A stretch of 64,000 nt of DNA from assembly GCF_047511655.1 (NCBI RefSeq), contig NC_133389.1, positions 127,355,973 through 127,419,972 of the forward strand. The letters run 5' to 3'. Source of the stretch: Castor canadensis (lineage: Eukaryota; Chordata; Mammalia; Rodentia; Castoridae). Below are positions 11,096-20,690 of this stretch, piece after piece. Under the pieces are notes generated by a model, which was not told where the DNA came from, did no database searches, and worked only from the letters and a program-made list of their open reading frames with translations. Numbering within the stretch: position 1 is the first letter of the stretch; the number at the start of each line of letters is the position of its first letter. Position numbers and translations under genes: made by a program.

Positions 11096-14000
11096 CTGAG
11101 CAACAGTAAACATTATTTTGATTCTAAAACACTAATAACTTTGCCAACATTCAACTTCCTATGTCTTGGCAAAGTTCAAATTAAATTATGCACATTTAAA
11201 AGATCTACAGGGAAAGAGATTCCATAACTATGTTGGGTAACTGAATACAAATACTAAAATGTTTCACTAAAAATTCTTAAAAACTAAGCTGAATTCTATT
11301 TCTTCCTACCTCTACAGTACAAAAATGTCATCCAAAAAGAAATGGCAAAATACCAAAACAAGAATTGTTATAGTTTAATCTTAAATTCACAAATTTTAAT
11401 AAGTTAACTTTTTAAGTTTCAAATTGTTTTTTTCTTTGAGATGGTCTCCCCGTGTAGCTCAGATGGGACTCAAACTCACAATCCTGCCTCCACTCTGAGT
11501 GCTGGGATTACAGGCATGTCTCATTATGCCAGGCTAAATTTCTTTTTTCCTTGAGCATGCCAGAAGTGCTCTGCTGCTGAGCTACATTTTGAGCCCTGAA
11601 GTTTCAGATTTCTAAACTGGCAAACCTTTTCAGAAAAAAGTTCAGGTAATAAATATTTTAGGCCTGTCAGGCCAGGTGCTCATGTCTGTCTGTTGCAACT
11701 ACTCAAACCTGTTGTTGTAGCGGGAAAGCAGCCACAAACAATAAATGAGTAAACAAGGCAATGTTCCAATAACACTTTCAAGAATTTAGTCTTCTGGTGA
11801 TAGGACTAAAAAATTAGTTTTATAAATCTTTTCTTGTTTTTTCCTTTTGTGGTATTAGGGATCAAACCTAGGGCCTCGTGCATACTGGGTAAACACTCAA
11901 TCACTGAACTACATCCTCTTATAATTCTTTTCTTGACCTTGAGCTAATTCTCCAAACTATATCCACCACTACAAAAGTTGATTTCTATTATCAGTATACT
12001 ACATTTAATGTTTTTTCCTCTTTCCTATGATTATCTAATATAAATATGAAAACTACAGTATTCTTTTTCAGCTTAAACTTCTTTTGGACAGTAATACAAA
12101 GATGTATTTCCTAAACAAAAATTATTCTTAAAGAGTAAAATAAATGACACTTGCCTGAATACCAAAGGGCTGATCTCTGATATTCATGTCATCTTTGGCA
12201 TATCTGTTAAATAGAGAAAATGTATAAATACAATAAATTCAATGGCAGTTAATCTGAAAAAGTTATATAGTTCTAAGAACATTATAAAATGTATTACTTC
12301 CAAATGTATACAGAACTATAAAATCCTTATGTCTAAACATTTATAATCAAGTATCTAGCTTGATAAATCTGTGATTTTAAAAAATAAATAAATATAAGAA
12401 ATAAGACTATGATCAAGCAGATTGGTTGTATAAAAACAAGTCATTTAAAATAACTTTTTATATTATGGCTTTCTCTAATGAATGAAAAGGCAATATAAGA
12501 TGGAACTGCAGGTAAACTTAACTTTTTATATATATATATTTTTTGGTGAGACTGGGGTTTGAACTCAGGGCTTGCAAAGAAGGCATTTTACCACTTGAAC
12601 CACACCTCCAAGTCCATTTTGCTCTGATTATTTTGGAGATGGAGAAGTCTCCTGAACTACTTGCCAAGGCTGGTCTTGAACTGCGATTCTCCTGATCTCT
12701 TCTTCCCAAGTAGCTAGGATCTTAGGCATAAACTACCACCTGTGATATATATTTTATCAGATTTCATGCAAATGCTCTACCACTTAAATTATACACCCAC
12801 TTAAATTACACCTCCCCTTTTTTCCTTTGGCAGCACTGGGGTTTGAACTCAGGGCCTACACCTTGAACCACTCCACCAGCCCTTTTCTGTGGTGGGTTTT
12901 TTCGAGATAGGGTCTCGAGAACTATCTGCCTGGGCTGCCTTTAAACCAGGATCCTCTTGATCTCTGCCTCCTGAGTAGCTAGGATTATAGGTGTGAGCCA
13001 CTGGTACCCAGCCCCCCTTTTTAACTTTATCTATTTTGGGATAAGGACTCACATTTTTGGTTGGCCAGACTAGACCACAGTTCTCCTATTTACCTTTTGC
13101 CCCTGTAGCTGATATGCCACCACGTCCAGCTATTTGTTGAAATGGGGTCTTGTGAGCTTTTTGCCTGGGCTGGCCTTAAACCATAATCCTCCTAATCTCT
13201 GCCTCCCAAGTACCTGGGATTATAAGCATGAGCCACCAGTGCTCGGATGTATGTTTTATCTTAAAAGCAAACCATTCCTTACTTTTCTCGTGGAGCTCCT
13301 TTCTGCCACTCAAATTTGTATTCTGTCTCTCCTTCTGTTTCTTCTTTCTAAAACATTCATTAAAAAAATCTTTCAATTTTTCCATAAAATCACAATCAAT
13401 TTTAAGTAAATTCAAACAGAAAATGGTGTATTACCTCTTTGTTTTCTTGATTGCATAGCAAAAGTAGAGGGGGGAAAAAAAGGAAGAACTAGTTAAAAAC
13501 TTCAACATAAAAGTCTTACAAATAGTAAACTACTATATCACATTATTTAATTAGTCTGTAAGAATTTACCAGTTTTTCTTCTTTTACAAAATAAAAATCC
13601 AAAAGATAAAATGCAATATCAAATATAAGACAGTACTTAAAAAGCATGCTAGCTTCTAATTTTTGAATTTTTATGGTTTTTCACGGACAGTGAATATTAC
13701 ATTTTCTATTTACAAATGTATTTCCTGGACTAAAGATACATATGCATACCATGAAAGAATAAATGCACTTCTGCTGATGTTGAGATTTTTCTTCCCAAAT
13801 GACATGAAATATTCTTAGAAAAATATTTTTAGGGGGCATAGCTCAGGGGTAGAGCATTTGACTGCAGAAAAATATTTTTAGTATTTATTCTACTGTATTG
13901 ATGATTACAGTATTTTTTTAATCTTCACAGCCACTGTAAAAGATGAACAACAACTTTTTAGAAATATCTGTCATCAATTCTCAATCTTTAGTTGTACACA

Positions 14001-17000
14001 TTATCAAAGACTTAAAGGAAATGAGGTAAATACCTTTTTTAGCTCCTGGTGGGGCCTCATACATGAAATTAAGGCCATTCTTTACACGTTCATCTCCCAT
14101 AAGCAACCTAAGTGAAATAGAACATAAAGTTAACAATTTTATGTAGGAGAAAAAAGATTGTAGGACATCCTCTTTTCCCCTAAAATAACCCTAAAGGAAT
14201 TAAGATAAAATATTTTCTTAGAGATAAAGTTCCCAAACTTTATTTCACTGATTAAAGACATTTAAAATATCTGAATGGAAATCAAATAGTGATGCCTCTT
14301 TAGCAACTGGTTGTTGGTTTGGAGACTTTGTTCTTACCTGAGAGATCTCAGTTCTCCCAACAAAAAAAGTAGGGAAAAAAATGATATGGTCACTCTTACA
14401 GGATTTTCTTAATCCTTGAAATGCTGCTGAAATAATGACAGCTCTGAAATCTTATCTGCCATCATAGATTTGGAATTAAGTTAAATGGTGCCAATACTGT
14501 TTAAAAATTGAAATAGCACAATTCTGACAAATGAGTTTGGGACTTCTTTAGAAGCTCAAACACAATTAATGCTTGGAAGGGTTAAAATCAATTAGAATCA
14601 AATTCTTTTGTGAGACCAATGAAGAAAGAATAGTTTAAAGAAATTCTAGAATAGGCTACTTAATATGACGGAGTCAGTGCCTGGTATACCTCAAAATATA
14701 CATATACATATATATATATATTTTAGTTTCGTTTTAACCCTGAAAGTTCTCTGTTTGGGTTCTACCTACAGCAGAAAGCTCTGCAACAAACTACATGAAT
14801 AACAGAGTTAAAGTTAATTCACAAAATGCAAGTAAAGTACTAATTATAAAGAAGAAAGTTAAAGTATAGATTTGCCTCTTATATTTGAAAAGGGTGATCA
14901 TAGGATATAGTACATGATTATAATTCCTCTCTTCTTATTTCTATTGGATTCTCTTTTTAAGAGGTTTAAAAGAAAAGAAGGAAAGGGCCTCGTACAGTGG
15001 CTCAAGCTTGTAATCCTAGCTACTATAAAGGGAAGATGGTAGTTTTGAGGTCGCCCAGTAAAAAATTCACAAGACCCCATTTCAACCAGTGGGTGAGTGA
15101 GCCTGTCATCTCAGCTACACAGGGAAGCACAAATAAGATCATGGTCCAAGCTGGCTAGGCAGAAAGCAGGACCCTATCTCAAAAAAGGGCTGGTGGAGTG
15201 ACTCAAGTGGCAGAGCACCTGCCTATCAAGCACAAGGCCCTGAGTTCAAGCCCCCAGTACTGACAAAAAAAAAAAAAAAAAAAAAGCAGCAAACAGATAT
15301 AGGGATAGACATCTATACCATGGAATATTATTCAGCAAAGAGGAATGAAGTTCTGATACTTATCAGATTATGAGTGAGCTTCAAAAACACTATGCTATGT
15401 GAAAGAAACAAGTTACAAAAGACCACATAAACTGGGCACCGATGGCTCATGCCTGTAATCCTTGCTACTCAGGAGGTAGAGAATAGGAGGATTGCAGTTT
15501 GAAGCCAGCCTGGGCAAATAGTTTGCAAGACCTTACCTTGCAAAAAAAGGGCTGGTCCAGGTATAGGCCCTGAGTTCAAGCCCCAGTACCACAAAAAAAC
15601 AAAACAAAACAAAGAAACCATATAATATATGATCTAACTAATAAGATGTGTCCAGAACAGGCAAATGTATAAAGACAAAAAGTAAACTGGTGATTACTTG
15701 GGTTGCGAGAGGGGGACACACACACACAATTCGGGAGCATGGGGAATGGCTGCTACAAGATTTCTTTTTCTGGTGATGAAAATGTTCTGAAATTAGATTA
15801 TGGTGATAACTCCAAAACTCTAAATATACTTAAAACCTAACATATACTTTAAACAGGTGTGTAAATTTTGTCTTAAATTAACATCAGTTAAAAGCTTAAA
15901 TTATGTTCAGGAAAAGCTTAGCATTACTAGACATCAGAAAAACACAAATCAAAACCACATGAAATACTACTTCATACTGATTAGGATAGCTATTAAAAAA
16001 TGAAAAAAAAAAGGAAAAATAATAAATGTTGAGAATGTAGAAAAACTGAAACTCTTTCATAATACTAGTGCAAACTGTAAAATAGTGTAGTCACTATGGA
16101 AAACAGTTTGGTGGTTCCTTAAAAAGCTAAACATAGGAAAAAAAAAAGGAAAAATAATAAATGTTGAGAATATAGAAAAACTGAAACTCTTCCATAATAC
16201 TAGTGGAAACTGTAAAACAGTATAGTCACTATGGAAAACAGTTTGATGGTTCCTTAAAAAGCTAAACATAGAACTACTTAAGATCCAGCAATTATACTCC
16301 TAAACATATATTCAAAGGAACCGAAAACAGGAACTTGAATCTCTATGTCAATGTTAATAGCATTATTCTCAATAGTCAAAGAGTGAAATGATAAATGGTC
16401 TAGAGTTTCAAAGGAAAATAAATGTTCTACAACTCAGAATACTCACTAGGTAACTAAAATACCACTACTCACTTGACTGATTAACCAACAGTAACTGGGT
16501 TTAGTTGCTAACACAGATAAAATGACAACAGTGAAAGAACAGGTACCATGCTGGAAGAAACCTATGAACTCTGGCCATGACATGGCCAAAAGAGACACCT
16601 CACTTTTATGGGTGTTATGTGCACCTTTTCATTTTAGTATATGTTAAACAGAGGTCTCAGCAGTTTAAATGTAGATGTTTATAATTTCTGAAAGCTCTGT
16701 CTAATCTGTGACTTACTCACAGAGGGTACATGAGTTACATGAAGCTGTATTTTATGTGAATTATGTGATAAAAGTTGGAATAAATGGTTATCTATAAGTA
16801 TGAGAGTAAAGAATGATTCAGTAAGTGATTATTATTTTATGTAACTGATTATTCTAAAAACACTGGCATGGTGGCATTTCTTACCTGTTATCATATGATT
16901 CTTGTTCTTTAAGGTACTGTTGCATTAATTCTTCTTGTTTCTTTTTATCATATGATATTTTCTGTTCTGCCATCCATACCTAAATTAGTGAGGTAAAAAG

Positions 17001-19898
17001 TGTAAACACTTGCGTTTAAATTAAATAGGAAGTCTGTTTTTCTTCTTTAATAAAATATGCCATTGCTTACTGTTTACAACACAATCCAATTTGGTCATAA
17101 TGATATCCACAAAATAACATCTGAAAAAATCTGACTTACCTCTTGTTATAAGCCTTTAAATTCAGCCATTCAGACCACTAAAGTTTTGAGAAAAAGTGTC
17201 AAACTGGACAGCCACTCTGAGTATGCGTAGTACAATGAATTCTGTACTCAGTTCTTATTATTTTAGAGCATAGAAAAAGCATCTCTCTACAGGGAATGTC
17301 TAATTTGGATAACTCATTAGCACAGGGCATAACCAGGAGGTTGAACAATGGCCATGCATGCTACTGGGTGTCATTAACACCCTAAGAGAGGAAAACTGGA
17401 GGAGAAGAAGGAGAAAAAAGGAAAGGAAATGAAAGGCATTGGTAGAGAAGATGGAAGACACAAGAGAAGAAGCCAAGAGGTAAGACAGAGGGGTATCAGA
17501 TGTTCTTAGCTGCGAGGTTATGAACACCTCAGGCTGAAAGTGTCATTGTCAAGTTTTCAAAGTTGTGCAAAAAGCCCACATAAATTATGTGAGGATTTTA
17601 CTCATGCTACTTCCAGGTTTAAAAGGTATCAATACCTTTTTACTACCTTTTGAATAAAGGAGAGAGTTTGGCAACTATTCAACATAAGCAGCATGCCAAT
17701 TTTTCTCTAAACATGGTAAGTTTTAAGAATATAAATTTGAGAACATACTGAAATAACTGTAATTACCAACTATGAGTGGGTATCAGATAAGTATGGGGAG
17801 CGGTATGTGGGACACTGCCATTATTCAGTTTTCAAAGTAAAACAAAGGTGGCTGTCAGCATTTTGTAGCACTGAGGTAGGAAGATCCATGGGGACACAGT
17901 TTAAGATGTAGAGAAGGGGGAAAAGAACCTACTAAAAATTTCTTTTGGAATAAGTTTCTTCCACTGTGATGTTATAGTAGAAGAGAAGCTTATCCTTGGG
18001 ATAGTCAGTAAAAGACACATTTGTAATTATATATGCAAACAATGTAACAGAGAACTAACTGCAAGGCTTACTGCCTGTTAGAGTAACATATTACTTCTAA
18101 CAGAATAACTACTATTTATTTAAAGCTTTAGAATTTACAACACTATTACACAGGTCTCAATTGCTCAAGAGCTCAAATTCCATGGACTGAAATAAGAATT
18201 AATAAAATAGGCTGGGTGCCGGTGGCTCACACCTGTAATCCCAGCCACTCTGGAGGCAGAGATCAGGAAGACAATGCTTTGAGGTCAGTCAGGGAAGAAA
18301 AAAGCAAAATACATACCCAACACAAAAAAGGGCTGACAGAGTGGCTCAAGTGGTAGAGTGCCTGCCTAGCAAGCAGTTCAAATTCCAGCACTGCCAAAAA
18401 ACAAAACAAAATAAAAGAATACAACATAATCCTGCTGTCAAAACGCTCAGAATCCACTAAGAGAAAAAAAATGATTTTTCTGTATGTTGAAACTATATAA
18501 TGATTTAAAAAAAAAGAGAGAGAAGTGATAGGAAATGTGTTAAATAAGCAATGATCATAAAGTCTGATATCCAGGCATGCATGTATCAGAAATACATACA
18601 AAATAAACAGAACAAGATATTAATTAAAAGGGTCAAAGAATAAGGATGATATCACAGAATGATTTCTAACAAATTGTTTTGTTTTGGCAGGACTGGGGCT
18701 TGAACTCAGGCCTCATGTTTGATAGGCAGGTGCTGTACCACTTGAATCACTCTGACAGTCCACAAGTTGAATTTTTGTTTGTTTTTTGAGTTAGGGTCTC
18801 ACTATGTAGTGCAGGCTGTCCTCAAACTCATGATCTTCCTGCCTCAGTCTCTCAAGTGCTGGGATTACAGGTATGTACCACTATGTCCTGTTAGATTTTG
18901 GTTCTTAAAAGTTATTCTTTTAAACTAAGTTACTATATTCACAGATAGCCAGCGTTATCCATTTCTTGTAAACCCTTCCAAAGATGTTCTAATGTATATG
19001 CTAAAAGTATATACATAACATACATGTTTTTACATACATGGTAGCATACATAACTCAACATAACTGGTTTTAAAGACAAGTAAAAGGTGAGTTCATTCTC
19101 ACAAGTTTGTGTATACATGGAATTTAATATTTGATTAACTACTCCCACTATGTGGTGCACACAGTTTTGTTTCAAATCCTTTTTCTACACCATCTCACTT
19201 AAGTCAAGGCGACAGGAGACTGAGGGTCAGCGATATTAACTGTTTTGTACAAAAAGCCTCAGGGCTAAACGTGACTGTGCTGGAATAATCAGAATACGGG
19301 GTCTGACTCCAAAGTTCGGATACTTTATACTTCATCATTCAGCTTTTTACTGCTATCGTTTCCACCATGGTCTTTGGTATACTGCACTTTGTAGACCCGT
19401 AATTAATTGTTTAACAAGGTCATCAGACACCACACTACCCAGTGGGATGAAGAGTGGAAGCAAGGGTGAATTTCTCGAGTCCTCTGTACAGGACACAGCG
19501 CAAGGCTGTCCTTGGGACTCGAGATGCCCGACCCGAACCAGCGCGAGGTTGGACTGAGGAACCGCAGCATCAGTCTCCGCGGTGTGCGGAGTCGCACAGT
19601 AGCCGATGGAGCAAGCAAGCGCCTCCCGGCTCCTCGCCGCGGTAGAAAACGTTGAGGATCCGCTTCGTCGGCGAGTTGCTCAGCGCTAAAGGGGCGACAG
19701 CGCCAGGGCTCCAGGCTAGAGAAGAGGCCATGTCCCAGGAATCCCAACAACATCAATCTCACCTCCCGCAACCTCTGGCATTGCCGCCGTCGTGGGCCAG
19801 ATCCCTGTCCGAAAACCTTCACTCACCTTTTTGATATTGGATTTGGAGGCAGGATGAAAGTCTTTTTTGCACATGAAGTTGGCGAAGGATTTCCCCAT
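10978..19898 (-). CDS. CIR1: CIR1 (corepressor interacting with RBPJ 1), 5' part, seven coding exons
   Basis: Nuclear corepressor known to link the Notch effector RBPJ/CBF1 to HDAC2-SAP30 complexes. Coding exons, in transcript order: 19827-19898, 16885-16979, 14034-14107, 13435-13445, 13283-13347, 12155-12203, 10978-11095. Together they give 484 nt (161 codons plus one base) in one unbroken frame. The protein begins [20 protein letters not shown], the CIR N-terminal domain, continues into a Lys/Glu/Gln-rich helix, and reaches a zinc-knuckle-like cluster C128, C131, H136, C143. The long Lys/Ser-rich C-terminal part known for this family is not in the window, so the remaining exons must lie beyond position 1. 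The start ATG lies in the CpG island and no other ATG precedes it in frame there. Identity is from recalled homology plus the CIR1-SCRN3-GPR155 gene order. Confidence 0.96.
11430..11605 (-). repeat. B1 monomer plus partial ID
   Basis: Reversed B1 (TTTGAGATGGTCTCCCCGTG to ATGCCAGGCT), then a reversed ID fragment ending GAGCCCTG. Confidence 0.7.
11840..11925 (-). repeat. ID SINE monomer
   Basis: Reversed ID: GGTATTAGGGATCAAACCTA to CACTGAACTACATCC. Confidence 0.75.
12155..12203 (-). CDS. CIR1: CIR1 coding exon 6, GC donor
   Basis: 49 nt completing K106 and encoding residues 107-122 ([16 protein letters not shown]). Acceptor TTAACAG|ATATG. The donor is ATTCAG|GCAAGT, a GC-AG intron whose other donor positions are consensus. 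Confidence 0.95.
12525..12745 (-). repeat. B1-ID dimer SINE
   Basis: TATATATATT head, reversed ID and B1 halves in the intron between CIR1 exons 6 and 7... upstream boundary diverged; lies 322 nt beyond exon 6. Confidence 0.8.
12815..13250 (-). repeat. SINE block beside CIR1 exon 5
   Basis: A reversed B1-ID dimer (12815-13015) followed by two reversed B1-like pieces (13018-13250). It fills the part of intron 5 next to the exon 5 donor and is in the same orientation as CIR1. Confidence 0.82.
13283..13347 (-). CDS. CIR1: CIR1 coding exon 5
   Basis: 65 nt, residues 85-105 plus two bases of K106 ([20 protein letters not shown]). Acceptor GTTTTAG|AAAG, donor GAGAAAA|GTAAGG. A SINE block ends only about 33 nt downstream of the donor. 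Confidence 0.95.
13435..13445 (-). CDS. CIR1: CIR1 11-nt microexon
   Basis: Eleven bases (AAAACAAAGAG) between AG (ATCAAG|) and a GTAATAC donor. They complete E81 and encode N82, K83 and E84, joining exon 3 to exon 5 in frame and matching the ENKEKEE run I recall for mammalian CIR1. A strong pyrimidine tract lies about 15-40 nt upstream (plus-strand 13460-13487), as expected for recognition of so small an exon. Omitting it would shift the frame. Confidence 0.88.
13817..13881 (+). pseudogene. Tailless retropseudogene of tRNA-Cys (5' half)
   Basis: The 35-36 nt at 13832-13867 match the 5' half of tRNA-Cys(GCA): box A TAGCTCAGGGGTAGAG, then CATTTGACTGCAGA through the anticodon, where it stops. 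Identical 16-bp copies of AGAAAAATATTTTTAG flank it (13817-13832 and 13866-13881). No poly(A) tail. This is the signature of tailless retropseudogenes, attributed to L1-driven retrotransposition of truncated RNAs. Not a functional tRNA: the 3' half is missing. Confidence 0.88.
14034..14107 (-). CDS. CIR1: CIR1 coding exon 3
   Basis: 74 nt, residues 56-80 plus the first base of E81 ([20 protein letters not shown] onward). Acceptor ACTTAG|GTTG, donor AAAAAAG|GTATTT. Confidence 0.96.
14699..14723. repeat. (AT)n simple repeat
   Basis: TACATATACATATATATATA-type run. Confidence 0.8.
14985..15285 (+). repeat. B1-B1-ID trimer SINE
   Basis: Two B1-type units (second begins near 15090 at GGTGAGTGAGCCTGTCATCT) followed by an ID unit and A21 tail. 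Confidence 0.82.
15300..15900 (+). mobile_element. L1 3' remnant interrupted by a B1-ID dimer
   Basis: L1 landmarks: ACCATGGAATATTATTCAGC (near 15327) and GGTGATTACTTGGGTTG (near 15690). A sense dimer SINE, about 15428-15605, is inserted in it. Confidence 0.75.
15905..16345 (+). mobile_element. L1 3' remnant with internal tandem duplication
   Basis: L1 landmarks AAATCAAAACCACATGAAAT and AGTCACTATGGAAAACAG. Contains the 135-bp tandem pair listed separately. Confidence 0.75.
16002..16271 (+). repeat. 135-bp tandem duplication
   Basis: Units 16002-16136 and 16137-16271, each starting with G, A10, GG and ending GCTAAACATAG. I count six substitutions between them, so the duplication is old. Confidence 0.9.
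16346..16884. other. CIR1 intron 2, no recognisable element
   Basis: AT-rich DNA without clear repeat or ORF up to exon 2. Confidence 0.5.
16885..16979 (-). CDS. CIR1: CIR1 coding exon 2
   Basis: 95 nt, residues 25-55 plus part of R56 ([18 protein letters not shown] onward). Acceptor TTTAG|GTATGG, donor AACAG|GTAA. Charged, Gln/Glu-rich helical segment of the CIR N-terminal domain. Confidence 0.96.
18210..18410 (+). repeat. B1-ID dimer SINE, B1 half shortened
   Basis: GGCTGGGTGCCGGTGGCTCA start, ID half with GTGGTAGAGTGCCTGCCTAG; a block of the ID is missing after GCAAGC. Confidence 0.82.
18675..18896 (-). repeat. ID unit then B1 monomer
   Basis: Reversed ID 18675-18765; reversed B1 18770-18896 (GAGTTAGGGTCTCACTATGT to CCACTATGTCCTG). 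Confidence 0.75.
19827..19898 (-). CDS. CIR1: CIR1 coding exon 1
   Basis: Encodes residues 1-24 (MGKSFANF to NIKK). The donor reads AAG|GTGAGT, phase 0. The ATG context CCAAGATGG resembles a YY1 site, common at starts of TATA-less CpG promoters. The 5'UTR continues upstream into the CpG island; the transcription start is not defined by sequence alone. Confidence 0.96.
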
Positions 19899-19995
19899 CT
19901 TGGAGCCAGAACTAGTGAAAGCAACGTCTAGCTCCGAGAGCAACGTAAACAAACTCTGCCTCCTAGCCGGAACTGCGCCTCCCGCGACAGTGAGA

Positions 19996-20027
19996 ACTTC
20001 CGAGGTCAAAGGTGACAACTTCCGGAA
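19996..20027. promoter_or_regulatory. ETS-DR1-ETS motif cluster
   Basis: Two ETS-type cores on the same strand, ACTTCCGAGG (19996-20005) and ACTTCCGGAA (20018-20027), flank a direct repeat with one-base spacing, AGGTCA-A-AGGTGA (20003-20015). ETS/GABP sites are typical of bidirectional CpG promoters; DR1 is the HNF4/RXR-type element. Motifs are seen; occupancy is inferred. Confidence 0.6.
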
Positions 20028-20134
20028 AAACTGACACCCCCTCCCCTTTCTATCCGCCCCTTCGCGCCTCTTCCGACTGTCACTTAGCTTGGAGGCAGGA
20101 GGCGTGCGTTGGGGGAGGGGCGTGCCGAGCGAAG
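20028..20134 (+). other. SCRN3: SCRN3 candidate noncoding exon 1
   Basis: The coding start lies in exon 2, so a 5'UTR exon is needed in the CpG island. The best plus-strand donor is GCGAAG|GTAGGA, with the exon ending at 20134. The left limit is a guess set just after the ETS cluster. Other GT dinucleotides in the island could serve instead. Confidence 0.4.
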
Positions 20135-20690
20135 GTAGGAGTGGAGGACACTGAGCTGCTGAGCCACAGCGGGGCTCGCGGGTGGGCGGTGGGGCCCAGC
20201 TGCGGCGCAGGTTGCGGGGTTGGCGGTGGCGGCTCTTCTCCAAGACATCTTGAAGCTGGAGCCTATTGCTTTCTAGCAACGCTGACTGCAGTTGCAGAAA
20301 CTTTTCTGCGCCGTTTTTCTCATCCGTTTTACGGAGATAGTAATTCTCGTCCTTCCTGTAGCACTTTTGTGAGGTTCAAATGGTGTGGTGTTCCTGAGTG
20401 CACTTGACTGAAGCGTCAGCTGTTTTCATAAGAACGGGCCCGCTTTTCCCAGCCATTTCCAACTCTGCGGTGCCCTGTGCAGAAAGACGTTCAGTAAACA
20501 AGTGTTGAGTGACGAGCGCGCTGTAACGGGACAGGCTTCGCACGCCGAACCCGGGGACGAGGGTCCTTAGCTTCTCCGACGACCCCAGCTGGGTGGCCCT
20601 TGGGACTCGGGGTTTTGAAGCTACTGGCTACGAAGTCGGCTAGCTGGGACGAGGGTAAAAATAAGTACCCAAGTGACAGTAGCCGCTTTC

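Larger units (their letters stand above)
19440..20690. promoter_or_regulatory. CpG island and bidirectional CIR1/SCRN3 promoter
   Basis: The only GC-rich, CpG-dense stretch in the window. It spans CIR1 exon 1 (minus strand) and the region upstream of SCRN3 (plus strand). No TATA box is evident. Long open frames on both strands here are a by-product of GC richness. The head-to-head arrangement matches the known mammalian locus; transcription starts are inferred to lie at about 19.93-20.10 kb. Confidence 0.88.

Noticed and set aside
13832..13867. Possible functional tRNA-Cys gene.
   Set aside because: Only the 5' half to the anticodon is present; no T-arm, acceptor 3' strand or terminator.
18263..18601. 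112-codon minus-strand ORF.
   Set aside because: Runs partly through a B1-ID SINE; no coherent domain.
19403..19822. 139-codon minus-strand ORF in the CpG island.
   Set aside because: It overlaps CIR1 intron 1 just past the exon 1 donor, resembles no known protein and reflects GC-rich composition.
19716..20279. 187-codon minus-strand open frame that includes the CIR1 start and could be an N-terminal extension.
   Set aside because: It has no upstream ATG (it opens at TTG), lies in a GC-rich CpG island where long open frames are common, and extends past the likely transcription start.
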